44,794 bases of DNA from an uncultured Phycisphaera sp. GTDB taxonomy: Bacteria; Planctomycetota; Phycisphaerae; Phycisphaerales; SM1A02. This document shows, piece by piece, positions 9,511-20,143 of this stretch. A program made the position numbers and the translations under genes. The DNA lies in contig CALFOM010000135.1 in NCBI GenBank assembly GCA_937919685.1, positions 1 to 44,794 of the forward strand, given 5' to 3'. Under the pieces are notes generated by a model. It was not told where the DNA came from. It worked only from the letters and a program-made list of their open reading frames with translations, and made no database searches. The stretch's first letter is position 1. Every line of letters begins with the position of its first letter.

Positions 9511-11022
9511 TCAGAAAGAATAGGGCTCGCGACAATTCCGGAATAACATCGCGGTCGCTTCGGGATCACCGGTAATCGCATCTCCCGAGGCCCGAACCCG
9601 CAACGGTCTTCCCAACACCACCGGCGTCGCTGACAAGTCGACAAGGTTGGCGGCCACATGCGATCGCATGCGGCGCCACGCCTCCGTCGCGATTTCGTCG
9701 TCGGCCCATGCCGCGTCGATCTCCGAGGGAGTCGCTGCGTTTCCGAGTTGATGTGAAAGAATGCCCAGATGGCAGAACGCTGATGAAAGATGACCTTCGA
9801 CGATGGGTGCGGCCAAAATGGCCTCGTCATTGGCGCGAACCGCTTCCACGAAGTTCGCGAAATGATCCCCACCGCCCTTCCACTCCTGCTGCTTCTTGCC
9901 ATCGCGATCGATGAAATCAGCCCAGGAATACGAGTTGGAGATCCGAACCATGCCGTTCTCGCCATGGACAATATTGCCGATCGATTGCCCTTCGTAGCGA
10001 TCCATCTCCCATTTGCCGGACTGCGAAGCTTTGTCCTTGGGCAGGCCGCGAACTTCGAATACCAGCGGCGCCTCGCCGCAGTCGAAGACCGCGACCTGAG
10101 TATTCGGCGAATTGCCCGCATCCTCGTAACCGAGTCGGCCGCCGACGGACGCGACGGCATTCGGCATGCTGCCGCGATTCAGTGCCCAGCGGGCGATGTC
10201 CATCTGGTGAATCCCCTGATTTCCGAGATCGCCATTGCCGGTCTGCAAATTCCAGTGCCAGTCGTAATGAAGTTGCCGTCGATCCAGCGGCTGGTACGCC
10301 ACCGGCCCGAGCCAACGGTCGTAGTCGACGGTTGCGGGCACGAACTGCGGACCCTTGTTCACGCCGATCGATCGACGAGGCTTGTAACAAAGGCCACGAG
10401 AACAATGCACCTTGCCCAGTCCGCCAGAATGCACGAATTCGATCGCAGATTGAACACTTGACGCTGATCGCCCCTGGGTTCCGCTCGCGCAGATTCGACC
10501 GCTCCGCTTTGCGGCGTCGACGATCCGCTGACCTTCTTCGACCACGTGGGAGACCGGCTTCTCGCAGTAGACGTGCTTTCCCGCGTCGAGCGCCCAGCAG
10601 GCGAGCATCGAATGAGTGTGATTGGGCGTGGCGATGGAGATGACATCGATGTCGTCACGGTCGAGGAGCGTGCGGATGTCGCCGGTCGTCTCGACCTCGA
10701 AGCCCGGGCGGTTTTCTCCACCCGCCGCGCATTCCGCCGCCCGCCGCGCAAGCACTTCCGAATCGACGTCGCAGATCGCCACCACCCGAACGCCGGGCAG
10801 CCGCGAGAATCCCATCGTGTGATTCCACCCTCGGCCTCGAAGTCCGACCACGGCGATTCGAAGGTCGTCCGCGGACGCCGAAACCGGGGCTGGATTCGAA
10901 CCGGGCTTGGACGCCGCATCCTGTGCCGCAGTCGTGGCGCGAGACGGGAGCATGGCCCCTGCGGCCCCCACCGCGGAGGCGGCGAGAAACTCGCGGCGAC
11001 TCGATCTGGTTGGTTTCTTCAT
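9511..11022 (-). CDS. Gfo/Idh/MocA family oxidoreductase, Tat signal
   Basis: MKKPTRSSRREFLAASAVGAAGAMLPS Tat signal; LRIAVVGLRGRGWNHTMGF; DIDVISIATPNHTHSMLACWALDAGKHVYCEKPVSH. ORF start 11157 is probably upstream of the true start. Confidence 0.93.
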   Translation of the reverse strand: MKKPTRSSRREFLAASAVGAAGAMLPSRATTAAQDAASKPGSNPAPVSASADDLRIAVVGLRGRGWNHTMGFSRLPGVRVVAICDVDSEVLARRAAECAAGGENRPGFEVETTGDIRTLLDRDDIDVISIATPNHTHSMLACWALDAGKHVYCEKPVSHVVEEGQRIVDAAKRSGRICASGTQGRSASSVQSAIEFVHSGGLGKVHCSRGLCYKPRRSIGVNKGPQFVPATVDYDRWLGPVAYQPLDRRQLHYDWHWNLQTGNGDLGNQGIHQMDIARWALNRGSMPNAVASVGGRLGYEDAGNSPNTQVAVFDCGEAPLVFEVRGLPKDKASQSGKWEMDRYEGQSIGNIVHGENGMVRISNSYSWADFIDRDGKKQQEWKGGGDHFANFVEAVRANDEAILAAPIVEGHLSSAFCHLGILSHQLGNAATPSEIDAAWADDEIATEAWRRMRSHVAANLVDLSATPVVLGRPLRVRASGDAITGDPEATAMLFRNCREPYSF

Positions 11023-11107
11023 TCCCCGACGGTACCCAAACGGGACGAGCCCGCAAGTACCGATCCACGGATCGTGTCGAATACCCGCACGATGCAGCAA
11101 AGGGCGT

Positions 11108-14100
11108 TTAGAGGGGGCGGTCGGGAGTCGATTCGCTGGGAGGGGAATCAACCTCACGCACTCCGAAGACCCGCTCGCGAGCGAATTCGACCACGATGTA
11201 GATCACCGGAACGACCAGCAAACTCAAAAACGTCGACGCGATCATGCCGCCGAAGACGGTGGTGCCGATCGAATGCCTTGCATTCGCGCCCGGCCCAGTG
11301 GCGATCACCAGCGGCACGACTCCGAGAATAAAAGCGAAGGCGGTCATGAGAATCGGGCGAAGCCGAAGGCGAACCGCCTCCATCGCAGCTTCCACGATCC
11401 CCCATCCATCTTCACGCAGCGTCTTGGCAAACTCCACAATCAGAATCGCGTTTTTCGCCGCCAGTCCGACCAGCATCAGCAGTCCGATCTGGCCGTAGAC
11501 GTCGAGCGGAAGTTCACGGATGTCCAACGCGATCAAGGCCCCGAGAACCGCCAGCGGAACCGAGAGCAGGATGACGAACGGCATCGCCCAACTCTCATAG
11601 AGCGCCGCCAGCACGAGGAAGATGGTGATCAATGAGAGGCCGAAGATCATCGGGGCGATGTTTCCGACCTTGATCTGCTGATAGACCGTTCCGGTCCATT
11701 GGAATCCCCATCCGTTCGGCGCGAGGACCTCCTCGGCCACCTTCATCATGGCGACCACGGCTTCGCCGCCCGATTTGCCCTTCGCCGGACCGCCGATGAT
11801 CTGGGCAGATTCAAAGAGGTTGTAGTGAGCGATGTTCATCGGCCCCGCCTGCTGCTCGAGCTTCACGAACTGCGAAAGGGGAATCTGATCGCCCTGCTTG
11901 TTCGCGACGCGGAGGTCGAGAATGTCCGCGAAGGTCATGCGGTCTGCGCCTTCGGCCTGAAGGTTCACCTGATAGACCTGATTGAACTTGTTCCAGTTAT
12001 TGACGTAATAGCCACCTAGGTGGACCTGAAGCGTCTGGAACACGTCGGACATTTCGAGGCCGAGCCGGGTCGCTTCCACGCGATCGATGTCGAGATTGAC
12101 CTGCGGAACATCGGTCTTGAAATCACAGAGCAGCTTGCCGATTTCCGGAGTCGCTTCAGCCTTCTCGATAAACTCCAAGGTCGCCGCGAGCAACGCGTCG
12201 GAACCTTGGCCGAGTTGATCAAGGATCTCGAACTGGAATCCACCCGTCGAACCAAGCCCCGGAATCGCGGGCGGATTGATGGGGATGCAGGTGGCACCCT
12301 CGACCGCGAGCAGGTTACTGAGTGACTTCTTGATGATCCCGGGGACCTGCTCGTCATTCACGGTGCGTTCCGCGAAGGGATCGAGGATCGCGAAGACCAC
12401 GCCGGTCGCCGAATCAGCGTAAGCATCCAAGAAGTTGTAGCCAGCGACCGTGTTGACGTACTGGACCCCTGGCGTATCCATCAGAATGGAGGCCGCGCCT
12501 GCGCAGGCTTCTTCCGTGCGCTCAAGCGACGAGCCGCTCGGAAGCGCCACGAACACGAAGAACCAACCCTGGTCTTCTTCGGGAACGAAGCCGGTCGGCG
12601 TCTCCTTGAAACGGTTGAAAGTCAGCAGGATCAGCGCCACGAAGGCGATGAGCACCGCCCACCACAACTTCCGTCCCAGCATGCCGACGAAACGGCTGAA
12701 TCCAGTGGAGACCGAATCGAACGCTTCATTGAAGATCCGGAACGGTTTGGCGCGATCCTCTCGTGCGGTATGCCGGAGCAGCACCCCGGAGAGAGCCGGA
12801 CTCAGGCTGAGCGAATTGAACGCAGAGATCGCAACGGAGAAAGCGATGGTCAACGCGAACTGGTTGTACAACTGACCAGCGATACCCGGCATGAAGGCGG
12901 TCGGCACGAAGACCGCCAACAGGACCGCGGTGGTCGCAACGATCGGCGGCGTGACCTCTTTCATCGCGGCGATCGCGGCATCGCGACGCCCCAATCCCGC
13001 CTCCAACTGTCGCTCTACGTTCTCCACCACGACGATCGCGTCATCGACCACCAGCCCGACCGCGAGGACCAGGCCAAGCAGCGTGAGCGTGTTGATAGAA
13101 AAACCAAACGCGGCGAGTACGGCGAAGGTCGCCACGAGCGAAACCGGGATCGCGATAATCGGAATGATCGTCGTCCGCCAGCTCTGGAGGAAGACGAAGA
13201 CGACGATAACCACGAGACCGATCGCCTCCAGCAGCGTCACGACGAGATCGGACATGCTGTCCTTCACGAAGTCGGTGCTGTCGTAGGTAATCAGGGCCTT
13301 GACGCCGTCGGGGAATCGCCCCTTCTTCTCCATCTCGTCGATCAATGCATTAATCTGGTTGCTGAGCTGGATCGCGTTCGCTCCGGACCGCTGAAAAATC
13401 CCCAGCAGAGCCGTAGGCTTGTTCTGGTAGGTCGTCGACGAGGCGTACGACTGTGCCCCGAGTTCCACACGGCCAATGTCCTTGATCTGAATGACACTGC
13501 CATCGCGGACTGCGACCACGATGTCGTTGAAGTCCTCTGCCTCCTTCAACTGACCCTGCGTCGTCAACTGGTAGGTGAACGCCATTGACTCCGGAATCGG
13601 GGGCGCCCCGACCTGCCCGGCCGCGATATCGACATTCTGTGCCTTGACCGCGTTGACCACGTCATTGGGCGTGATCCCAATCGAAGCCATCTTGTCCGGG
13701 TCGAGCCAGATACGAATCGAATACTCGAGCAGTCCAAAGTTGGTGACCTGCCCGGCGCCCGGCAAGCGATTTAGCGCATCAACCATGTTGATCTGCGCCC
13801 AGTTCCCGAGGAAGGAACTGTCGTAGTTGCCGGTGGTGTCGTGCAAGGTGAGCAGACAGGTGATGTCGCTCTCGGCCTTGTTGATCGCCACACCAGATCG
13901 CTGCGTAACGTCCGGCAACTGACCGATGGCGGTCTGCACCTTGTTCTGGATGTCGACGGCGGCGATGTCGACGTCGTACCCGACTTCGAAGGTGACCGTG
14001 ATCGAACTCGCGCCATTCGACGTCGAGTTGCTGGCAATGTAGATCATGCCCTCGACACCATTGATCTGCTGCTCGAGCGGCGTGGTGATCACCCTCGCCA

Positions 14101-14269
14101 CGACCTCTGCGCTGGCCCCGGGGTAACCCGCGGTGACCTGTACCGTCGGAGGGACGATCGGCGGGAACAGCGAAATCGGAAGTGTGAAGATCGAGACCAA
14201 ACCAATCACGACCATGAGGATCGCGATCGAACTAGCGAAGATCGGACGGGCGATGAAGAAACGGGTCAC
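11108..14269 (-). CDS. RND efflux transporter, permease subunit (HAE1/AcrB family)
   Basis: 1053 aa; MTRFFIARPIFASSIAILMVVIGLVSIFTLPISLFPPIVPPTVQVTAGYPGAS; GLVLAVGLVVDDAIVVVENVER; C-terminal GLAAKNAILIVEFAK. Confidence 0.97.
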   Translation of the reverse strand: MTRFFIARPIFASSIAILMVVIGLVSIFTLPISLFPPIVPPTVQVTAGYPGASAEVVARVITTPLEQQINGVEGMIYIASNSTSNGASSITVTFEVGYDVDIAAVDIQNKVQTAIGQLPDVTQRSGVAINKAESDITCLLTLHDTTGNYDSSFLGNWAQINMVDALNRLPGAGQVTNFGLLEYSIRIWLDPDKMASIGITPNDVVNAVKAQNVDIAAGQVGAPPIPESMAFTYQLTTQGQLKEAEDFNDIVVAVRDGSVIQIKDIGRVELGAQSYASSTTYQNKPTALLGIFQRSGANAIQLSNQINALIDEMEKKGRFPDGVKALITYDSTDFVKDSMSDLVVTLLEAIGLVVIVVFVFLQSWRTTIIPIIAIPVSLVATFAVLAAFGFSINTLTLLGLVLAVGLVVDDAIVVVENVERQLEAGLGRRDAAIAAMKEVTPPIVATTAVLLAVFVPTAFMPGIAGQLYNQFALTIAFSVAISAFNSLSLSPALSGVLLRHTAREDRAKPFRIFNEAFDSVSTGFSRFVGMLGRKLWWAVLIAFVALILLTFNRFKETPTGFVPEEDQGWFFVFVALPSGSSLERTEEACAGAASILMDTPGVQYVNTVAGYNFLDAYADSATGVVFAILDPFAERTVNDEQVPGIIKKSLSNLLAVEGATCIPINPPAIPGLGSTGGFQFEILDQLGQGSDALLAATLEFIEKAEATPEIGKLLCDFKTDVPQVNLDIDRVEATRLGLEMSDVFQTLQVHLGGYYVNNWNKFNQVYQVNLQAEGADRMTFADILDLRVANKQGDQIPLSQFVKLEQQAGPMNIAHYNLFESAQIIGGPAKGKSGGEAVVAMMKVAEEVLAPNGWGFQWTGTVYQQIKVGNIAPMIFGLSLITIFLVLAALYESWAMPFVILLSVPLAVLGALIALDIRELPLDVYGQIGLLMLVGLAAKNAILIVEFAKTLREDGWGIVEAAMEAVRLRLRPILMTAFAFILGVVPLVIATGPGANARHSIGTTVFGGMIASTFLSLLVVPVIYIVVEFARERVFGVREVDSPPSESTPDRPL

Positions 14270-14303
14270 GCGTCACTCCGGGTCTGGATGAGCCGATGCT
14301 GAT

Positions 14304-15575
14304 TCACTTGGAGTCGCTCTCATGGCCGGTCGCGGCCGTCGGCTCGACGCCGTGCTTTGCGGTGTGGGTCTGGGCTGGATGACTCCCGCCCACGGTTTTG
14401 TTCGCCTTCGCCGCCTGCTGGTCAGCGACTTCCTTCCGCCAAGCCTCGAGTGACAAGTTCTTGGACCGGACCGCGACGTCGGTCTTCATCCGGTAGGGAT
14501 TGCCTTCCACGACGACCGGGATTCCGGGTTCGAGACCGGTGATCACCCGCAATTCCTTCCACTGCGGACCGAGCGTGACATTGGCCCTGACGAGCTTGTT
14601 GTCCTTGATCGTCCAGACGTAAGCCTGCTGCGGTTCGCTCTGGATCGCCTCGACGGGAACCACGATCTGGTTCTTCAGGGCCCCGAGATCCACTTCGATC
14701 TCTGCGAACAATCCGGGGACGAGCTTGAGATCGGTGTTCGGGAAGGATGCCCTTGCGATGAAGGTCGAACTGTCGACCGCCGCCTCATTGTCGACGAGGT
14801 CGACGTCGCCTTCGAAGGTCATGGTCGTGCTGACCCCGTTCACCGTGACCGTGACGCCGACCTTGGTCGACGGCCAGACCGCGAGGAAGTCGGGAAGTTC
14901 GGTACCCGCCGGCTGGAAGACCACCCGCATGGGATCAAGATCGACCAGCACTGCGAGATTCTCGTGGACGCCCGGCCCGACGAGGTTGCCGACGTCGACG
15001 AGGCGACGACCGATCCGACCGTCGAACGGCGCCGTCACTTCGGTGTACCCCAGATTGATCTGGGCGCTAATGAGGCTGGCCTCTGCGACCTGCACCTGAG
15101 CCGCGGCCGACTCAAGATTCGATCGGTATTGATCGAAGTTCTGGGCGGAGATCGCGCCAGATGCGACCAGCGGCTCATTTCGCGCGTACTCGCTCCGGGC
15201 GTAGTCGAACGCCGCCTCCGCCGAAAGCAACTGCCCCTGAGCTTCGAGAACCACCGCTTCATAGGGAGGCTGCTCGATGATGAAGAGCGTCTGGCCGGCA
15301 GTGACCGACGTCCCCTCCTCGAAGAGCCGCTGCTCGAGAAAGCCCTGGACCCGAGCCTCGAGCGTGACCTGCTGGACCGCCTCGGTGTTGCCCGGATACC
15401 GCCGAAGGTCTGGAACATCCATCGTTTCCGCGTTGACCGACGTCACTTCAAGGACCGGCGGTTTCGGGGCGGCCTGCGCCGCCTTCCGACCGCAACCAGT
15501 CGCTACCACCGCCACGGAGAGCCCGGCGGCGGCCACGAATCCGAAGGCCTTCGGGTTGAGCATCGTCGTCATCAT
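14304..15575 (-). CDS. RND efflux periplasmic adaptor subunit (membrane fusion protein)
   Basis: MMTTMLNPKAFGFVAAAGLSVAVVATGC lipoprotein signal; LEARVQGFLEQRLFEEGTSVTAGQTLFIIEQPPYEA; VTAPFDGRIGRRLVDVGNLVG. Confidence 0.95.
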   Translation of the reverse strand: MMTTMLNPKAFGFVAAAGLSVAVVATGCGRKAAQAAPKPPVLEVTSVNAETMDVPDLRRYPGNTEAVQQVTLEARVQGFLEQRLFEEGTSVTAGQTLFIIEQPPYEAVVLEAQGQLLSAEAAFDYARSEYARNEPLVASGAISAQNFDQYRSNLESAAAQVQVAEASLISAQINLGYTEVTAPFDGRIGRRLVDVGNLVGPGVHENLAVLVDLDPMRVVFQPAGTELPDFLAVWPSTKVGVTVTVNGVSTTMTFEGDVDLVDNEAAVDSSTFIARASFPNTDLKLVPGLFAEIEVDLGALKNQIVVPVEAIQSEPQQAYVWTIKDNKLVRANVTLGPQWKELRVITGLEPGIPVVVEGNPYRMKTDVAVRSKNLSLEAWRKEVADQQAAKANKTVGGSHPAQTHTAKHGVEPTAATGHESDSK

Positions 15576-17104
15576 CCTGCTTCCTCCGCCGTTCCGGCTG
15601 CTGCCGTGACGTCCAGCGTGTTTTCCTCGATGTTCCAAGATCCCCCCAGAGCCTTGTAGAGGCCGACTGCATTGGAAGCGACCTGTCCGTTCACCACCGC
15701 AAGCTGCTGCTGTACCGCAAGCAGTTCTCGCTCCAGATTCAAGAGCGACTCAAGATCCGAGACGCCGCGAGCCAATCGATCCGTCGCCAAGGTGGCGGCC
15801 CGGTCGTAGGCCGAAACGGCATCGACGAGTCTCGACTGTTCTCGAAGGCTTGATCCATACGCGACCAAGGCCGTCTCGACGTCCGCGATCGCGTTGAGCA
15901 CCGTGGATTCGTAGGAGAGCAACGCCTGATAGGCCTGCTCGTTCCGCACGTCGACGACCGAGCGAAGGCGGCCCGCCGTGAAGACCGGCCAGCTGATCTG
16001 GATGCCGAACAGCCCACCAAGATTATCCGGCGAGATCAGTTGGTCGAATTCCGTGCTGCTATATCCGCCCTGACCAGTCAACTTCAGCGAGGGAAACAAC
16101 GCGGCCTCGGCGACTCCGATGTTCGCTGCCGCTGCTCCCAAGGTGCGTTCCGCGGCTCGAATGTCCGGCCGACGCCGGATCACGTCCGCCGGAATGCCGA
16201 CCGCGATAGTGGCCGGCGGCAGCGGGACACCCAACTCCTCCGCGGTCGCGGCGAAGCGGTCCTGTAAAGGTCCCGGCGGTTCGGCGAGCAGAACCGAGAG
16301 GCGATTGATCGCCGTCGCGAATTCGTACTGCAATGCGGGGAGTCTGGCCTCCGCGACCTGGAGCTGAGCCTCGGCCTGAAGCACCGAAAACTCGGTCACC
16401 ACACCCTGCTGATACTGCTTCTTCGCCAGCGAGAGCGTCTCGGCCTGCGATTCGATAATGCTCTGAAGAGACTTCATCTGATCCTGAAGCGATCTTCCCT
16501 CCACGTAACTCCGAGCAACCTCAGCCCGAATGGTGATGAGCAGATCGCGGGAATTCTCGATCTCTGCGAGCACATCGAACTCCGCGGCCTGCATCGATCG
16601 ACGGACCTTGCCCCACAGATCAATCTCCCACCCGAAGTCGAGATCGGCGCTGTAGAAGTTGGTCGATTCGGACCCGAAGGAATCGCTGCTGAGCTGGCTT
16701 CCTGCGACGAAGTCCGCGTCCGCTCCGGCCGAGATCTGAGGATAGAGGTCGGCGGCGGCGATGCCGTAGCGTGACCTCGCTTCCCGGATACGGCTGGCGG
16801 CCGTCCGCAGATCGAGATTTTTCCGTTCTGCGACCGCGATCAACTCGACCAGCATGGGGTCATTGAATCGTTTCCACCAGGCACCGGGGTCGACACGCTC
16901 ACGAGAGACGCCTTCCACCAATTCCGCGTGCCAAGAGTCTGGATTCACCGTCGTCGGCGGCGTCGGATCGGGCCCGACCATGCAACCGGTCGATCCGAGG
17001 ACCAGACACGAGACCAAGCAAGGCAGAGTTTGGCTCCGGAACAAGCCGTAGGCGGCTCGGCATCCCGGATTCGCTGATTCAGTTCTTCGCGCTGGGGCCT
17101 TCAT
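15572..17104 (-). CDS. RND efflux outer membrane lipoprotein (NodT/OprM-type TolC family)
   Basis: Lipobox LVLGSTGC; AAADLYPQISAGADAD; LPPATIAVGIPADVIRRRPDIRAAERTLGAAAANIGVAEAALFPSLKLTGQGGYSS. Stop overlaps the adaptor start (ATGA). Confidence 0.95.
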   Translation of the reverse strand: MKAPARRTESANPGCRAAYGLFRSQTLPCLVSCLVLGSTGCMVGPDPTPPTTVNPDSWHAELVEGVSRERVDPGAWWKRFNDPMLVELIAVAERKNLDLRTAASRIREARSRYGIAAADLYPQISAGADADFVAGSQLSSDSFGSESTNFYSADLDFGWEIDLWGKVRRSMQAAEFDVLAEIENSRDLLITIRAEVARSYVEGRSLQDQMKSLQSIIESQAETLSLAKKQYQQGVVTEFSVLQAEAQLQVAEARLPALQYEFATAINRLSVLLAEPPGPLQDRFAATAEELGVPLPPATIAVGIPADVIRRRPDIRAAERTLGAAAANIGVAEAALFPSLKLTGQGGYSSTEFDQLISPDNLGGLFGIQISWPVFTAGRLRSVVDVRNEQAYQALLSYESTVLNAIADVETALVAYGSSLREQSRLVDAVSAYDRAATLATDRLARGVSDLESLLNLERELLAVQQQLAVVNGQVASNAVGLYKALGGSWNIEENTLDVTAAAGTAEEAG

Positions 17105-17246
17105 GGGACGCACGGTACTCGGCCCATCGCCCCCATTGGAACCAACGGCATCGAAAACCCGAGAATCAAATCTCCTATTTCCCCTCGCGGCTTCCCCACG
17201 TCCCATCGGTACCATTGTTGAGCCCCCAACCACCCCGGAGTGACAC

Positions 17247-20081
17247 TTGAACATCCGAATCCTGAATGATCAGAGCCGTCGCAAGGAGTCAGCCTCGAAC
17301 CTTTTCAAGATGTTCGCGGGCGGCGTGGCCATTTTTCTCACCGGGTGCGGCGAGCCAACCACCGGACCAGCGACGACATCCGCGTCGGCATCCTGGCGAT
17401 CGGTCGCCGGCGAGATACTCGCCGCGGACTCGTCCTGCACGGCATGCCACACTGCCGGTCCAGATACCGTCCGCCGACTCGGCGTCAGCCAGGCTCCGCA
17501 GATCCTCGGCGAGACCGGCATCGGATCGAGACTCTCGCCGGATGCGATCCGTCAACGGATCGGCGCCCATGGAGGCGAACTTGGACTCCGAATGCCCGAC
17601 CTCTTGCACGGACTCGAAGCGGCGGAGAAGCGTGCCGCAGTGGAGGAATTGGTTAACTTTTTGGTGAGCCAGGGAGGCCCAATCGATCCGCTGGCCGCTG
17701 CGATGGAAGTCTCGTCCGCTCAGATCTCCCAAGGCTCGACGATCTGGCGATCCGTCGGCTGCACCGCCTGCCATGGCGTCGATCCGGCGACTGCGGTCGG
17801 CCTCGAAGATCTGACGACGTCCTGGACCCACGGCAGCCTGACGACCTATTTGGCCAATCCACTGGCGGTTCATCCCGGCGGAAGAATGCCATCGCTCAAT
17901 CTGACCGACGACGAAGCGTCGTCCCTCGCCGCCTATCTGCTCGCCGGCGACGGGGTGCTGGAGACGATCGCGTCGCGGCCGGGGTTGCAACTCCAGTACT
18001 TCGACGGCGACTTCGATGGTGTGGGCCCGATTGACGAAGTGGGCGGCACGGTCGACCCGATTCGAGTGCCCATCCCCGGCATCGGCCCGTACGCTGGCCA
18101 AGACACCTTCGGACTTCGCCTTTCCGGGGAGATTGAGATTCCGACCACCGGGGTCTGGAACTTCTATCTCACGTCGGATGACGGCTCGGGGCTCAAGATC
18201 GACGGGAAGATGGTCGTCGACAACGGCGGCATTCACGGCGCCGCGATGAAGCGAGGCTCGGCCACCCTCGACGAGGGGCGACACGCGATCGACATCGGAC
18301 TCTTCGAAGCCTCCGGCGGCGAAGAACTCTCGCTTTCCTGGAGTGGACCCGGCATCGCTCGGCAACCGATCCCCGCCGAGGCCTTCTTTAGTGATGCCAC
18401 CGTCCTCGCGCCCGACTGGGACCGCTTCGAACTCGACGATGAATCAATCCAGCGAGGAATGGTCCGATTTGCCAAGACCGGATGCGGCACCTGCCATGTG
18501 CCAAAGATGCCGAAGCTCGGCGAACTGGCAAACATCGCGCCGTTGTCCTTGTTGATCGCCGGACGAGGTTGCCTCGCCGAGGCGGTCCCGGCAGCGGCTC
18601 CGGATTACGGCTTCACCGAATCGGAGCGTGGACTGCTCGACGAACTGATCAAGAACGTCGCCGCGCTCGACGAACCGCTTCCCGCCGATCTCGCCGTCGT
18701 GCACACCATGACGCGACTGAACTGCATCGCCTGTCATTCCCGTCCCGACGTCGGCGGACCGAGCCCTGAAGCCCAAACCCGATTCGCCGGCAACGACGAC
18801 GCCGAACTCGGCGACGAAGGCCGCATCCCACCCGCCCTCGACGGCGTCGGCAACAAGTTGCAACTGAGCGCACTGCGAAGCACGCTGGCAAATGGCGACA
18901 AGGTTCGCCCGTACATGAAGGCTCGTATGCCGGTCTTCGGTTCCGAGCAGACCGACGATCTTGTGGTCCACTTTGTCGCCGCCGACGCCATCGCCGCCGA
19001 TGGCCGTGAACCGATCTTCGATGATGCCCGGGTCGCGGCCGGACACGCCCTCACCGGCGTTGAAGGCGTCTCGTGCGTGCAATGCCACACGGTCGCCGGT
19101 CATCCGGCACTGGGCGTCCCGGCAGTGGATCTCGCTTCGATGCACGCCCGAATTCGTCCCGGCTGGTTCAGAAAGCACCTCCTCGATCCGCAGAAATCCA
19201 ATCCCGGAACCCGCATGACGGCCTTCTGGGGCAACGGAGGCACCGAGCGGATCTTCCCGGAATACCTCGGCGGCGATCCGGAGAAACAAGCCGACGCCAT
19301 CCGCGCCTACCTTTCGCTCGGCGAGTCGATGCCACTGCCGAAGGGCGTGGTTCCAGATGCGGGCGAGTACGCATTGATCCCGATCGACGAGCCGATCCTC
19401 TTCGGAACATTCATGCGTGACGTGAGCCCGAGGACCATCGCCGTCGGCCTGCCCGAAAATGTGCACTACGCCTGGGACGCCGAGCACGCTCGACTTGCCA
19501 AAGCCTGGCGAGGCGGTTTCATGGACGCGGAGGGTACCTGGCGCGGCCGGGCCGGTCAGTTAGAACACCCCGAAGGCCGTTCGACGCTGCAGATGCCCGC
19601 GGGTCCGGCGATCGCGGTGCTGGCGACCCGAGACGAGGCTTGGCCCGAACCCTTCGCTCGCGATGCCGCGGGCGTCCGCAACGGCGCCTGGAGGTTCGCA
19701 GGAACCACGCGGAACCGGGACCGGCGCCCCGCCTTCAACAGCGAACTCGATGGCGTACGAATCACCGAGACGCCGATTCCCCGCCTTGCCGAAGGTGGAA
19801 CACGACTCATTCGACGCTTCACCGTCGGAAGCGACGAAGGACGAGGCGACCTCTATATGAGAGCCGCGGTGGCGGCGTCGATCGTTCCCGCCGGCGGCGA
19901 GGGCCGGGAGCGCGTCTGGACCGTCAATGACGAACGAATGCTGCGGATCACCGGGGCGGAGTCATTCGTTCGAGCGTTGCCCGGCGGCGGCATGGAGCTG
20001 CTCGTGAAGGTTCCATTGAGCATGGTCGGGCGAGAGGACATCGCCTTCGAAGGCGCCTTCGACGTGGAATTATCCTGGTGA
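17247..20081 (+). CDS. Pentahaem c-type cytochrome lipoprotein with internal PA14 domain and uncharacterised C-terminal beta-rich domain
   Basis: Probable TTG start with GGAG upstream; lipobox IFLTGC; five CxxCH motifs (SCTACH, GCTACH, GCGTCH, NCIACH, SCVQCH); PA14-like GVWNFYLTSDDGSGLKIDGKMVVDNGG. Confidence 0.9.
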   Translation: MNIRILNDQSRRKESASNLFKMFAGGVAIFLTGCGEPTTGPATTSASASWRSVAGEILAADSSCTACHTAGPDTVRRLGVSQAPQILGETGIGSRLSPDAIRQRIGAHGGELGLRMPDLLHGLEAAEKRAAVEELVNFLVSQGGPIDPLAAAMEVSSAQISQGSTIWRSVGCTACHGVDPATAVGLEDLTTSWTHGSLTTYLANPLAVHPGGRMPSLNLTDDEASSLAAYLLAGDGVLETIASRPGLQLQYFDGDFDGVGPIDEVGGTVDPIRVPIPGIGPYAGQDTFGLRLSGEIEIPTTGVWNFYLTSDDGSGLKIDGKMVVDNGGIHGAAMKRGSATLDEGRHAIDIGLFEASGGEELSLSWSGPGIARQPIPAEAFFSDATVLAPDWDRFELDDESIQRGMVRFAKTGCGTCHVPKMPKLGELANIAPLSLLIAGRGCLAEAVPAAAPDYGFTESERGLLDELIKNVAALDEPLPADLAVVHTMTRLNCIACHSRPDVGGPSPEAQTRFAGNDDAELGDEGRIPPALDGVGNKLQLSALRSTLANGDKVRPYMKARMPVFGSEQTDDLVVHFVAADAIAADGREPIFDDARVAAGHALTGVEGVSCVQCHTVAGHPALGVPAVDLASMHARIRPGWFRKHLLDPQKSNPGTRMTAFWGNGGTERIFPEYLGGDPEKQADAIRAYLSLGESMPLPKGVVPDAGEYALIPIDEPILFGTFMRDVSPRTIAVGLPENVHYAWDAEHARLAKAWRGGFMDAEGTWRGRAGQLEHPEGRSTLQMPAGPAIAVLATRDEAWPEPFARDAAGVRNGAWRFAGTTRNRDRRPAFNSELDGVRITETPIPRLAEGGTRLIRRFTVGSDEGRGDLYMRAAVAASIVPAGGEGRERVWTVNDERMLRITGAESFVRALPGGGMELLVKVPLSMVGREDIAFEGAFDVELSW

Positions 20082-20143
20082 CGCGACACGCCTCTCTCCC
20101 AATCGAACACGCAGACTCAAACGAAGCAAGCCTGGAGCGAAAC

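Noticed and set aside
17289-18365. 358-aa minus-strand ORF
   Set aside because: Antisense to the CxxCH/PA14 cytochrome gene; no recognisable domain; typical high-GC shadow ORF.
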